Positions 9,437 to 17,529 of a stretch of DNA of 64,000 nt are shown in pieces. Below the pieces are notes generated by a model. It was not told the origin of the DNA and made no database searches. It saw only the letters and a list, made by a program, of their open reading frames with translations. Location: positions 1,116,001 to 1,180,000 of the forward strand of contig NZ_CP116968.1 of the NCBI RefSeq assembly GCF_032051675.1, in the 5' to 3' direction. A program made the position numbers and the translations under genes. Within the stretch, counting starts at the first letter, position 1, and each line of letters begins with the position of its first letter. This stretch comes from Candidatus Nitrospira neomarina (GTDB taxonomy: Bacteria; Nitrospirota; Nitrospiria; Nitrospirales; UBA8639).

Positions 9437-9921
9437 GGCTGAAAAGCTTCATGGTGCGTATGAACGGCGGCAACCTTGCGTTGCACATCGCGAAAGACTC
9501 GGCCGAGATACACTTTCAGCTTCTTCTGCATGCGGCGCGCCCGTTTCATCTGCTTGGCTTTGGCATAGCGTCCATGCTGGAGAAACGCCTGCGCAGCGAG
9601 CCGCGTGTCGCTCTGGCGCAACACGAGCCCGGCGCGTTTCGCTTTCCGGTCCACTGTGCGGAGACCTTTCAGGTACAATCCCGCATCCGTGGGAAACGCG
9701 ACGGCCTTGGGCTGGACCGTCGTATCCAAACTGACCTGCCGCAAATGATTTGCCTGAATTGTCTTCGTCGCCAGCCCAACCTCAATCGTCAACTGGAGCA
9801 ACCACTCACAACCCCGCTCTCCAATCCGCTGCCGAAAGCGGGTCATCTGTGAGGGATCAATTGGCAAGGCATGTTGAAAATACCTTTCGCCACAGCAGTA
9901 TTGCCAGTAGGGCTTTTCTAC
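9437..9921 (-). pseudogene. IS5-type transposase fragment, cut at both ends
   Basis: The minus strand reads an internal part of an IS5/IS1182-like transposase. Landmarks are PYWQYCCGERYFQH, then PIDPSQMTRFRQRIGERG, then the first catalytic Asp region QVSLDTTVQPKAV. The N-terminus is cut where the neighbouring rve element begins (9922). The C-terminal half is lost where the IS481-like element begins (9436). An open frame continues into the IS481-like end by chance and adds about 16 meaningless residues. Confidence 0.75.
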
Positions 9922-11153
9922 CCCGTATGGTCAAAAAACTCATGCGGCTTCTCGTGAGTAATATTTCAGCAGTCCACCTAGTTTTTCGCGAGGGCGAATG
10001 GGGTTGGTCTCCCAGGCCTCTTTCTTCGGACGCGGTAGCAGTAATTCATTGCCCTTTCCCTGATGAGGCCGTTCCTGATGATAATGGGTGACATACTCCT
10101 TGAGTACCTGCCGAAGAGCGCCTTCTCCAAACAGGATGAGCCGCGACAAGACTTCTTCTTTCACCGATCTCGACCAGCGCTCGGCCTGGGCATTCAAATT
10201 TGGACTGCATGGAGGAAGTTTGACGAGCTTTACGCCTGCCGCTTTGATTGTCTCCTGAAAGGTGGAGCAGAACTTAGTCCCACGGTCGTGGATCACCTGT
10301 TGACCTGGTGTCAGGAAGCCCCACTCCATCATCGTTGAATTCCGGGCTATCTGTATCATCCATGCTCCGTTGGGGTTTGGTGTCAATCCCGCAATGTGTA
10401 CTTTTCGCCTCCCCACCTGGATATAGAACAGGATGTAATAGATCACCAACCCACTCCTCGTCCAGACTTCCGTGGTAAAGAAATCTGTGGCGACCAAGAT
10501 ATCCCAGTGGGAGCGAATAAACTCGCGCCAGGTCGTGGTCTTTTTTCGCTCCGGTGCTGGGGGAAGGCCGTGCCGTTGCAAAATATTGCCGACCGTTTGG
10601 TCGCTCACCGTATATCCCACATTCTTTAACGTTCCGACAATGCGGTCATATCCCCAGGCGGGAGTCTCTTGAGCGAATTGGATGATCAACTTTTTCTCAA
10701 TGGCTGGACCGATTCGGGGACGTCCTGGATAGCGCCGGTGCTGAGATCCATCGAAATTCTTTGCGATAAGTCTTAGGTGTCAGGCCAGGAGCGTCTCACG
10801 TTTGACCACCGACATCACTTCCGCCATCGCCTTTTTCCCGAGGCGTTTACCAAGTGCCGCCAGCGTGGTCTGTTCGCCGTCCCTGAGCCGCACGCGTCCC
10901 CTAATCTGGTTCCGCAAAATGCGGTTTTCCGCAACCAAATATTTGTTCCGCAACAACAGTTCTTGGTCTACGGTTCCTGTCATATAGGCGAGTACTGTTT
11001 CCCACTCCATAGCTCCTCCACCTGGTCATGAGTATGTTCCTAGCGATATGGAGTATGGGGGATAGGGCAGGGGAATGACAAACGAGAGCGAGTCCTAGGC
11101 TTGTTAGGTAATTTCTTTTGAAACGGGGAGTTTGAGCTTTTTGACCATACGGG
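9922..11153 (-). mobile_element. DDE (rve) insertion sequence with CCCGTATGG ends
   Basis: The element is 1232 bases long. Its terminal inverted repeats match at 19 of 20 positions: CCCGTATGGTCAAAAAACTC at 9922-9941 and the complement of CCCGTATGGTCAAAAAGCTC at the right end. It carries a single minus-strand transposase (below). A 132-base fragment of the same end is present at 13322-13453, and a more diverged one at 13120-13319. It separates an IS5 remnant from a broken SRAP gene, so both flanks are rearranged DNA. Confidence 0.75.
9940..11010 (-). pseudogene. DDE integrase-type transposase interrupted by one in-frame TGA
   Basis: The coding part runs in one frame from ATG 11010 to 9940. 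It is interrupted by TGA at 10782-10780, where relatives have Trp in the LLAWH motif (ETLLA-stop-HLRLIAK). TGG to TGA is one base change. The downstream part has the WGYDRIVGTLKNVGY helix, the first Asp in VATDFFTTEVW, the second in VIHDRGTKF and the C-terminal Glu region NLNAQAERWSRSVKEE. The nonsense codon should inactivate it unless TGA is read through. Confidence 0.8.
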
Positions 11154-11332
11154 CACTAACCCCCATTTCAATTCGATAAATTCGCGGTCCTTGGATTCGG
11201 GGTTCGTTCTGACGCAGGCCACCATTGGGAAGGAGCAATGTTGTACCGGGGTTTTAATGACGGGAGACCTCTCAACCCCAATAATTCGGCGATCTGTTGA
11301 AAATTCTCTTTACGAGTGAAGCCACCGCACAT
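11153..11332 (-). pseudogene. SRAP (HMCES/YedK) gene fragment, frameshifted and truncated
   Basis: On the minus strand an ATG at 11332 begins MCGGFTRKENFQQIAELLG and reaches YNIAPSQ, the start of SOS-response-associated peptidase proteins. In that family Cys2 crosslinks to abasic sites in single-stranded DNA. Near 11222 a one-base shift is needed to continue as VACVRTNP...ELKWGLVP. The gene then stops at the right end of the rve insertion element (11153). Cys2 is kept, although the usual MCGRF is MCGGF. The rest of the gene (about 60 percent) is missing. Confidence 0.75.
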
Positions 11333-11538
11333 GTTCACATTATGATGTTGTTCATATGAAATAGCCAATACTTCATCAACCCTTTCCCTCCTAGTGCCCA
11401 ATGAACCCTCCCTGGTCCTCGTGGCTTGGGTTGCTATTTTTTATCAGTTTTGGCTCAATAGACCCATTAAAGAGAACAGGGTACGTCCTCTCTCACATGC
11501 CTGTCATCAGGCTGATTATTTTTGAAAGGAGACTTGTT

Positions 11539-12489
11539 ATGCGATCTAAACAGGAAACGGGAATTTTTACCATTGCCACCATTAGAAAGCCCACCAAAGG
11601 AGGGCCCACGGAGTACTTGTTTAATGAAAGGCAACAAATTTTTACTCTAGGGTTACCCAAAGGGGTTGCTCGGGCAAGGTCGGGTTTTTTGGAAAAAACG
11701 TTCAAGAAGAAACAACCGGTCAAAGTGGTTTTGGATCCCAGACGAAGTCTCATTAAGAAAATCGAGGTGGTTTCTTCCCCTGAATTCAAGGAATACCGAG
11801 CTAAGAGAGTCCTTCTGGATAAACCAAATCGGGGGCAGCGTATTAAGATGGCTACCATTGACCCCACCACGTTCAACATCGTGGACCATTACCTGAAATC
11901 CCCATCTTTTTTGCGCTGTAAACGCATCGTTCCGAATTTCAAACAGGCCAAACAAATTTTCGACTACTGTGCAAAGCAGTCCTGCCATTTACCGGGGCCT
12001 TCCGATATTTCACCCTGTATTCCATTTCAGTATGTAAGAGACGGGTGCTATGCACGAGCCCATAAAATGCGTTGGATTATCACCACAAAGTACCGCTACT
12101 GTTGTGAAAAAGTGTTCAGCTTTGCAAACCAGCGCAATGATCGATTAGCCGTGAAAGCCGATAAGTGGGGTGGGTGTTGTGTGACATGGTGGTACCACGT
12201 TGCCCCGTTGATTCGGGTCCGTGTCCGGATTGGTAGGGTGTGGAGTTTTGTACTCGCCATGGTGGTTGATCCGGGTATGTTCGATAAACCCGTTCTTCTG
12301 AGTACTTGGCTCGGGGCCCAAGAAAATACCCTCTGTCATTCCTCCGCCAATGTTTCGATGTATTCGATACAACCGGGATCGGCCTATACACCAGCTAATT
12401 ATAGCGGAACAGCGTTTACTAACGATCCGGCATACAGTGCGACCGATGGAACACTAACCATGTATAAGAATCTGACAACATGCCCCTAA
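11539..12489 (+). CDS. Protein-glutaminase-domain protein
   Basis: From ATG 11539 (AAAGGAGA about 8 bases upstream) the protein has 316 residues. The C-terminal half matches the protein-glutaminase fold: SDISPCIPFQYVRDGCYARA holds the nucleophile Cys170, CCVTWWYHVAPLI holds His220, and MVVDPGMFDKPV holds Asp244. This is the order and approximate spacing of the Cys-His-Asp triad of Chryseobacterium protein-glutaminase, which deamidates protein-bound Gln. About the first 130 residues are Lys/Arg-rich and may be a pro-region. No signal peptide is visible. An in-frame start at 11401 would add 46 residues but lacks a ribosome site. Physiological role unknown: a secreted enzyme, toxin or effector are all possible. 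It is the only intact non-transposon gene in the left part of the insertion-sequence region. Confidence 0.75.
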   Translation: MRSKQETGIFTIATIRKPTKGGPTEYLFNERQQIFTLGLPKGVARARSGFLEKTFKKKQPVKVVLDPRRSLIKKIEVVSSPEFKEYRAKRVLLDKPNRGQRIKMATIDPTTFNIVDHYLKSPSFLRCKRIVPNFKQAKQIFDYCAKQSCHLPGPSDISPCIPFQYVRDGCYARAHKMRWIITTKYRYCCEKVFSFANQRNDRLAVKADKWGGCCVTWWYHVAPLIRVRVRIGRVWSFVLAMVVDPGMFDKPVLLSTWLGAQENTLCHSSANVSMYSIQPGSAYTPANYSGTAFTNDPAYSATDGTLTMYKNLTTCP

Positions 12490-12571
12490 CGATTTGAGAA
12501 TGTTGGCGCCGGTCAAGGGTTTCAAAAAACGTCCCTATCCTTTTCAAAAGGGAGTGGGATAGTATGGGGGC

Positions 12572-12829
12572 ATGAAAGAATCTAAAAAGGGGACAATGAT
12601 CTCCCGTGCCATGAGAGTAGCCCACATCCGAGAACCGAAGATGGCAAACTATGTAGAAGTAATCTTTTTAGAGTCCGCTATGATTTTCCGGCTCTTTAAA
12701 AATACTCCGGCCTATAAAGAATCGGTGAAGCTTCTGCAAGAGGGGTTAATCAGCGGCCGTGTGCTCCAGGTTTGGTTTACCTCCTTGGACAGCGAAGACA
12801 TTGTGCAAATCCAAAAACCGTGCTCATAG
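12572..12829 (+). CDS. Small hypothetical protein next to the protein-glutaminase gene
   Basis: An 85-residue open frame on the same strand, 82 bases after the protein-glutaminase gene. I recognise no family. Its second half, around KLLQEGLISGRVLQVWFTSL, has a helix-turn-strand pattern loosely like the segment before the catalytic domain of its neighbour (FLEKTFKKKQPVKVVLDPRR). It could therefore be an inhibitor or a detached pro-domain; this is speculation. A start at Met9 (12596) or Met14 (12611) is also possible. Confidence 0.45.
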   Translation: MKESKKGTMISRAMRVAHIREPKMANYVEVIFLESAMIFRLFKNTPAYKESVKLLQEGLISGRVLQVWFTSLDSEDIVQIQKPCS

Positions 12830-13119
12830 TTCTGGTTGGCAAATGACCAACCCCTTCTACCAGAGCTGTCTTCCGGAAGGCTTGGTCTTCTTTTCAACTA
12901 TGCTTTTTAAGCTGGAATTTTTACGAAAATATTGATTTGATTTGTATGTCGTCAGTCCAAGTTGGACACAGAGGGTTGAAACTTAAGGTGGTGTTTGGCT
13001 CTGTGGGTTGATGCTATGCGGTTATCCTTCCCAAGTACAACTGCTTTCTGAGTTTCAATGTGTTCTCCTTGAGATTTCTTTTGCTTTCGAGAATCGCTTA
13101 GCCTCTCCGCACCACACAT

Positions 13120-13319
13120 CTCGTATGGTAAAAAAATCATGGGGCCTCGCGGTAGTAGAATTTCAACAGGCCACCCAGTCTTTCGCGAGTGTGAATGGAT
13201 CTGGTCTTCACGATTTCTTGGCTCGGTAGCGGCATTAGTAACTCATTGCCTTTCCCTTGATGGTTGCGTTTCTGATGATAATGCTTGCCGTACTCGTGGA
13301 GTACTTTCCTGAGGGCGTC
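13120..13319 (-). pseudogene. C-terminal remnant of a diverged rve transposase
   Basis: The minus strand encodes the last part of a relative of the 9940-11010 transposase (HYHQKRNHQGKGNELLMP and ERLGGLLKFYYREA), ending near a diverged terminal repeat CTCGTATGGTAAAAAAATC at about 13119. It is cut at its inner side by the start of a second, nearly identical end of the main rve element at 13322. So it is an older copy that the younger element invaded. Confidence 0.7.
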
Positions 13320-13321
13320 TT

Positions 13322-13453
13322 CCCGTATGGTCAAAAAACTCATGCGGCTTCTCGTGAGTAATATTTCAGCAGTCCACCTAGTTTTTCGCGAGGACGAATG
13401 GGGTTGGTCTCCCAGGTCTCTTTCCTCGGACGCGGTAGCAGTAATTCATTGCC
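13322..13453 (-). repeat. 132-bp direct repeat of the rve element end (9922-10053)
   Basis: This stretch is almost identical to 9922-10053, with only a few base differences. It begins with the same CCCGTATGGTCAAAAAACTC terminal repeat. It stops abruptly at 13453, where the second IS481-like element begins. The rest of this rve copy is absent on the far side, so the junction is a rearrangement, not a simple insertion. Confidence 0.8.
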
Positions 13454-14697
13454 TGTGCCTGGCGAATTCCTAATTCCCGTTGCCAGTGTGCTCTTTCATC
13501 TCGCTTGAATTTCTCTCCAACTCTCCGTATTCTCACCAGCCATGAAACATCTCTTCATGGTTTTCACCCATCTGGCGTTGCTCCTTTCCACACTCCTCAG
13601 GCATGACGGTATGAAGGCCGTTATGGCCGAGAATTTATTGTTGAGGCAACAGCTGCTGGTCCTTACTCGATCGCGAAAACGTGCCCCTAATCTGTCATCA
13701 TTCGATCGTTTTTTCTTGGCCTGTGGTCCACTTTTTTGAATCCTCTCCGTATCAAGCGGGTGGCTTTTCTGATTCGACCGTCCACCCTTTTTTAATTTCA
13801 CCAAGCCCTGGTGAAGCGGAAATATCGCTTGTTGTATTCGTCACTGAACCGCAAGAAGCCCGCCCCAAAGGGCCCCTCCAGGGATGTGATTGAACTGGTA
13901 CTTGAGATGAAACGGCGCAATCCCACCTTTGGGTGTCCCGAAATTGCTGAACACCTATCCAAAACGTTTGCCCTCACTCTCGATAAAGATGTTGTCAGAC
14001 GAATCCTCGCCGCCTACTACCGTCCTGAGCGTGACGACGGACCCTCGTGGCTGTCCTTTCTGGGAAAGACGAAGGACAGTCTGTGGAGTATCGATTTCTT
14101 TCGGTGTGAGTCTCTTCGCCTCCAAACCCATTGGGTCCTCGTCGTGATGAACCACTGCACGCGTCGAATTATCGGGTTCGAAGTCCACTCGGCTCCGGCC
14201 ATCGATGGCCCTGCGCTGTGTCGTATGTTCCATCTAGTAACAGGTCATCACGGAGTGCCGCACTGTCTCAGCTCCGATCATGACCCCATATTTCGATTCC
14301 ATCAGTGCAAGCGAATTTGAGAATTCTGGGAATCCATGAGATCAAAACCATCCCTTGCGTGCCGGTGTCTCATCCCTTCATCGAACGAGTGATCGGCACC
14401 ATTCGTCGGGAGTATTTGGATCGATTACTGTTCTGGAATGAGTCGGGTCTAGAGTGGAAGTTAGAGGACTTTAAGGAGTATCACAATGGCAGTCGGATCC
14501 ATCAGAGCTTGAAGCAGCAAACACCCGAGGTAGCGGCGAGAAAGGATCTACCGCCATCGATAGACCCAAGGCATTTTGTGTGGCAGTAACATTGTCGGGG
14601 ATTGTTTCAGACACCAAGAGCGGCATAATGAGCAATTCGTCAGGCACAGGGATAAAAGACCGCATTGGGAACGGGAATTAGGAATTCGCCATGCACA
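13454..14697 (+). mobile_element. IS481-like insertion sequence, copy 2
   Basis: About 1244 bases bounded by inverted repeats of roughly 31 bases with two mismatches. The left end starts TGTGCCTGGCGAATTCCTAA and the right end, read inward, TGTGCATGGCGAATTCCTAA. It carries a frameshifted transposase on the plus strand and is in the opposite orientation to copy 1. Both flanks are fragments of other elements (rve end on the left, IS3 OrfB on the right). Confidence 0.8.
13542..14589 (+). pseudogene. Frameshifted IS481-like transposase
   Basis: The coding sequence starts MKHLFMVFTHLALLL at 13542 and is closely related to the 8259-9348 gene. It is broken at about 13730-13740, where the frame shifts after FFLACGP. 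It breaks again at about 14306, where TGGCAAGCG of copy 1 reads TGCAAGCG (one base lost). The middle segment 13811-14320 keeps WSIDFFRCES and SSDHDPIF; the last segment 14305-14589 keeps PFIERVIGTIRREYLD. No single functional protein can be made. Confidence 0.85.
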
Positions 14698-14956
14698 GGT
14701 ACAGCTCGACTTCATTCATCCGGGAAAACCTGTGGAAAATGCCTTTATAGAAGCATTTAACGGGCGGTTGCGGGACGAGTGCTTGAACGTCCACCAGTTT
14801 CTCTCGCTCGAGGCAGCCCAAGCCATCATCGAAACGTGGCGGCTGGACTATAATCAGCGCCGCCCCCATAGCTCACTCGGGCACCTGACCCCGAATGAGT
14901 TTCTGAAACAATGTCAGGTCAATCAGACGGGCGAAGCTGCCCTCGGTTCTGATTAA
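14698..14956 (+). pseudogene. IS3-family OrfB C-terminal fragment
   Basis: After the IS481-like right end the frame encodes DFIHPGKPVENAFIEAFNGR and later WRLDYNQRRPHSSLGHLTPN, the catalytic Glu region and C-terminal signature of IS3-family OrfB. Everything upstream of this is missing, replaced by the IS481-like element. An open frame from 14576 joins the two by chance. The roughly 50 bases after the stop probably contain the IS3 end. Confidence 0.8.
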
Positions 14957-15112
14957 AACCTTTCTCAAAATTGGGCCAACGTCACACACCGGAAAACTCT
15001 ACATGGCAACTGTCCGCTTGACGGGGAAGCTTACAGTTTGTTTTAGGAACCTACAATTCTTTCTAACTTGGGAATGGTTTATATTCTACTTTTTTATAAA
15101 TAAATTCCTGGG

Positions 15113-16069
15113 CTACTTAAAAATGGCATTGCTTGTTTCTCGAAACAGTTTCCAAGATGTTTTCGCGTTGTGTTTATCGCCTTGTTCGAAAAATTTCACT
15201 TTTTCTGCTTCCTGGGTATAAAGGTAACTCACAATTTCAATGTCTGTTTCTTTAAATGAGTCATACACGTTTTCCACATGCTGATTTGTATCATCCACAA
15301 ATATGATCCCTTTAAAATTTTTCTTAGATTTTGTGAGGATGGTTTTTAACATGGCACCTTTATGTTGGCCTGCAGTCATATACACTCCTTGAGCATAGCT
15401 GACTGGGCGTACCCCTTTTGTTTGAATGTAGTTTATTTCCTGGGGCGTTAACTGGTATTTCCCTTGGTGATGATCTGTGAAGGTACATGGTTGATCTTCT
15501 TTAGGTTCGGAAGGTGGCTCAAAAGGACAATAACTCTCGAGGTTTTTGTTTTCTTGAGGAATATTTAGGGCTGTTCTGGCTAACAAATAGCCGTTTTTGA
15601 CGAGTTCCCTCCGTGTTGCATCTCGTACAGGAGGACTTCTACTCGTGAGAATCAAAGTGGTTACATTTTTATTTTGCAATTTTCCGAGAATTTCCGGTAA
15701 AGCCTGTTCTGGCGGATGCATGCCACTATTAGAATAGAGTAACCATTGGATTTCGAGGAGGTTCATGTCCTTGAGCATTACTCGATCGGGATGGTCTGAA
15801 GCGAAGGTTTTTTGCCAGTCATACCATTGAACGCTTCCGAGATCCTGATTCATCGCCAGAAGCGTGTTGTCAAGATCACAAACCACCAGCACGTTAGTGG
15901 GGCCATACTTGGCAATCAACTCCGAAGTTTTCTTTTCGACCTCTTCAAAAGTTTCGATCGGTGGGTAGGGGTGGTTGACGATGGACCCATGTTCTTTGGG
16001 GCCTAAACTTGTACAGGAGGTTGAGAATAAAAAAAGGATCAGACAACTAAGAAAAGCCGTTATTCTCAT
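15113..16069 (-). CDS. DUF2608 HAD-like lipoprotein
   Basis: The 318-residue protein has a hydrophobic signal ending in LFSTSCTSLG, a lipobox with Cys19, so it is probably a periplasm-facing lipoprotein. It has a HAD-type nucleophile motif VVCDLDNTLLAM near residue 65, TLILTSRSPP (motif II Thr/Ser) near 140, and IIFVDDTNQHVENV (motif IV acidic pair) near 260. This arrangement matches DUF2608 proteins known from Legionella and Coxiella. A phosphatase activity is likely but the substrate is unknown. It is intact, flanked on both sides by transposase fragments, so it was probably carried in by mobile DNA. Confidence 0.8.
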   Translation of the reverse strand: MRITAFLSCLILFLFSTSCTSLGPKEHGSIVNHPYPPIETFEEVEKKTSELIAKYGPTNVLVVCDLDNTLLAMNQDLGSVQWYDWQKTFASDHPDRVMLKDMNLLEIQWLLYSNSGMHPPEQALPEILGKLQNKNVTTLILTSRSPPVRDATRRELVKNGYLLARTALNIPQENKNLESYCPFEPPSEPKEDQPCTFTDHHQGKYQLTPQEINYIQTKGVRPVSYAQGVYMTAGQHKGAMLKTILTKSKKNFKGIIFVDDTNQHVENVYDSFKETDIEIVSYLYTQEAEKVKFFEQGDKHNAKTSWKLFRETSNAIFK

Positions 16070-16132
16070 GCAAATAGTCTCCTTGTTGGCATTGCATTTA
16101 AAATAGCAACCCTGTGGGACTCAAATTCCCAA

Positions 16133-16857
16133 TTATGCTGCGTGGGGGAGTTTGACAAGACCACGACAATGCTTCTCCCAGCGGAAATGATCAAGCTCCG
16201 CTGAATTCATCGTTGACGCACCGTTGACTTCTGCTGGCGTTTGGCCTCCGAGGGAAGCATGCACGCGGTGGCGATTATAGTAGTGCTGAAAGTTTTCCAA
16301 CTTTCTTTCCAGATCCTCGGCATTCCAGAATAGCAAATGATCAAGGAATTCCCGGCGTATGGTGCCGATGAGTCGCTCAACAAAGGGATGGGAGAGAGGA
16401 ATTGACGGAATACTCTTGATCTCCTTGACTTCAAGAATGCGCAGGTTGGCTTTCCATCGATGATATGTGAATAGGGGGTCATGGTCAGAGCTCACGCACC
16501 GTGGCGGTTTCTTCCCTGCTATGATGGTGTTGAACATTCGGCATAACCCCGGGCCATCGACCAAATCAGCCTGTGCCCCGAATCCAATAAGCCGCTGCGT
16601 CAACTGATCCATGACGAGGGGGACCCAATGGCTTCGGAGCCTGATGGACTCGCAGCGGAACAAATCGACGCTCCACAAGCTATCCTTCATCTGCCCCAGG
16701 AACGTAAGCCAAGACCGCCCTCCACCATAAGATGCTGGCGTGGTGTGTTTCAGCAGCACTCGGCGCACCAGGTGTTTGTCGATCGTAATCCCAAATGTTC
16801 GAGAAATGATCAAGGCGATGCGGGGACAACCGAAGCTGGGATTACGGCATTTGGGTC
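16133..16857 (-). pseudogene. Third IS481-like transposase, N-terminus missing
   Basis: The minus strand reads KCRNPSFGCPRIALIISRTF into a DDE core with WSVDLFRCES, SSDHDPLF and PFVERLIGTIRREFLD. It is clearly related to, but more diverged from, the other two copies. Codons upstream of about 16857 are stops, so about the first 110 residues are gone. It does not carry the TGTGC-type ends of copies 1 and 2 and probably came from a separate element. Confidence 0.8.
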
Positions 16858-17039
16858 ATCAATTAATATATTCCTTCCCCAAAATACCGCTTATTATTTA
16901 TAGGGAAGACTACAAAATTTCAGAATTAAGCCCAAATCAGTTGGCAACAATATCGTATTGAGAAAATTAATCAAAAATTTCTGGAATACGAAACTAGGGA
17001 CCCGCTTACAAGGAAGCAAAATAACAACAATGTCAATTT

Positions 17040-17330
17040 AACTCAAGCAGTTCGAATTGCGACTACCCTTCCTTATGTACTCACAATATTCTCCCAAACC
17101 ACGACCAGCTTGATGATGTGACGCCCATTCAGCGTGAGGAATCGTTGAGTTTGTCAAGAAAAGGAAAGGGTACGCATATGGGTTCTTTGTATCGTGTCGG
17201 TTGATGTAGGGCTTCCACGTGATTATTGATGTAGACCGTATTGAGGTGCTCAACGGTCGGCATGACTTAACGGTGTTCCCGCCATAGTTGCGCAGTTTGT
17301 CGGTGGCGAGCTTTCGTGCCAAGATAGCTC
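17040..17330 (-). pseudogene. IS6-family transposase C-terminal remnant
   Basis: Read on the minus strand with frameshifts, the segment gives ARKLATDKLRNYG, then MPTVEHLNTVYINN, then HQPTRYKE, then TQRFLTLNGRH. These match in order the IS6/IS26-type C-terminus (DKLRSYG, MPSVEHRQHKGLNN, HQPTRRRE, QRFLS). At least two frame changes are needed. It lies about 200 bases before the antibiotic cluster. Confidence 0.7.
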
Positions 17331-17455
17331 GATACTTCTAGCCTAGCCTATTCTGCCAAACCAATGTAAAATTTACAACACCTTCTGGAATGGGGATCTG
17401 TCTTCCGTGACCCGGAACAAGTTTTTCGATTTGAAATTTTTTTCGCAAAAAACCA

Positions 17456-17499
17456 TTGACTTATATAATGATGATTATTAGCCTCCTACAACTTTGTAG
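17456..17499 (+). promoter_or_regulatory. Candidate operator and promoter of the phosphinate operon
   Basis: The only non-coding space ahead of the 17-gene operon is about 190 bases. CTACAA-CT-TTGTAG at 17486-17499 is a perfect 6-bp inverted repeat with a 2-base spacer, about 30 bases before the first start codon; it could be an operator. A TTGACT lies at 17456-17461, but no good -10 sits at the right distance from it. The region is AT-rich. This is a weak call from inspection alone. Confidence 0.3.
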
Positions 17500-17529
17500 C
17501 TAATCACAATATTTTCGGTGACTGCAGCT

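Noticed and set aside
14576-14956. A 126-residue gene
   Set aside because: The frame is a chimera: its first part is the end of the IS481-like element and only the part after 14697 is IS3 OrfB.
16628-16961. Plus-strand ORFs over the third IS481-like fragment
   Set aside because: They are shadow frames opposite a recognisable DDE transposase.
17464-17469. TATAAT as the -10 box of the operon
   Set aside because: No acceptable -35 lies about 17 bases upstream, and the AT-rich stretch makes a chance match likely.
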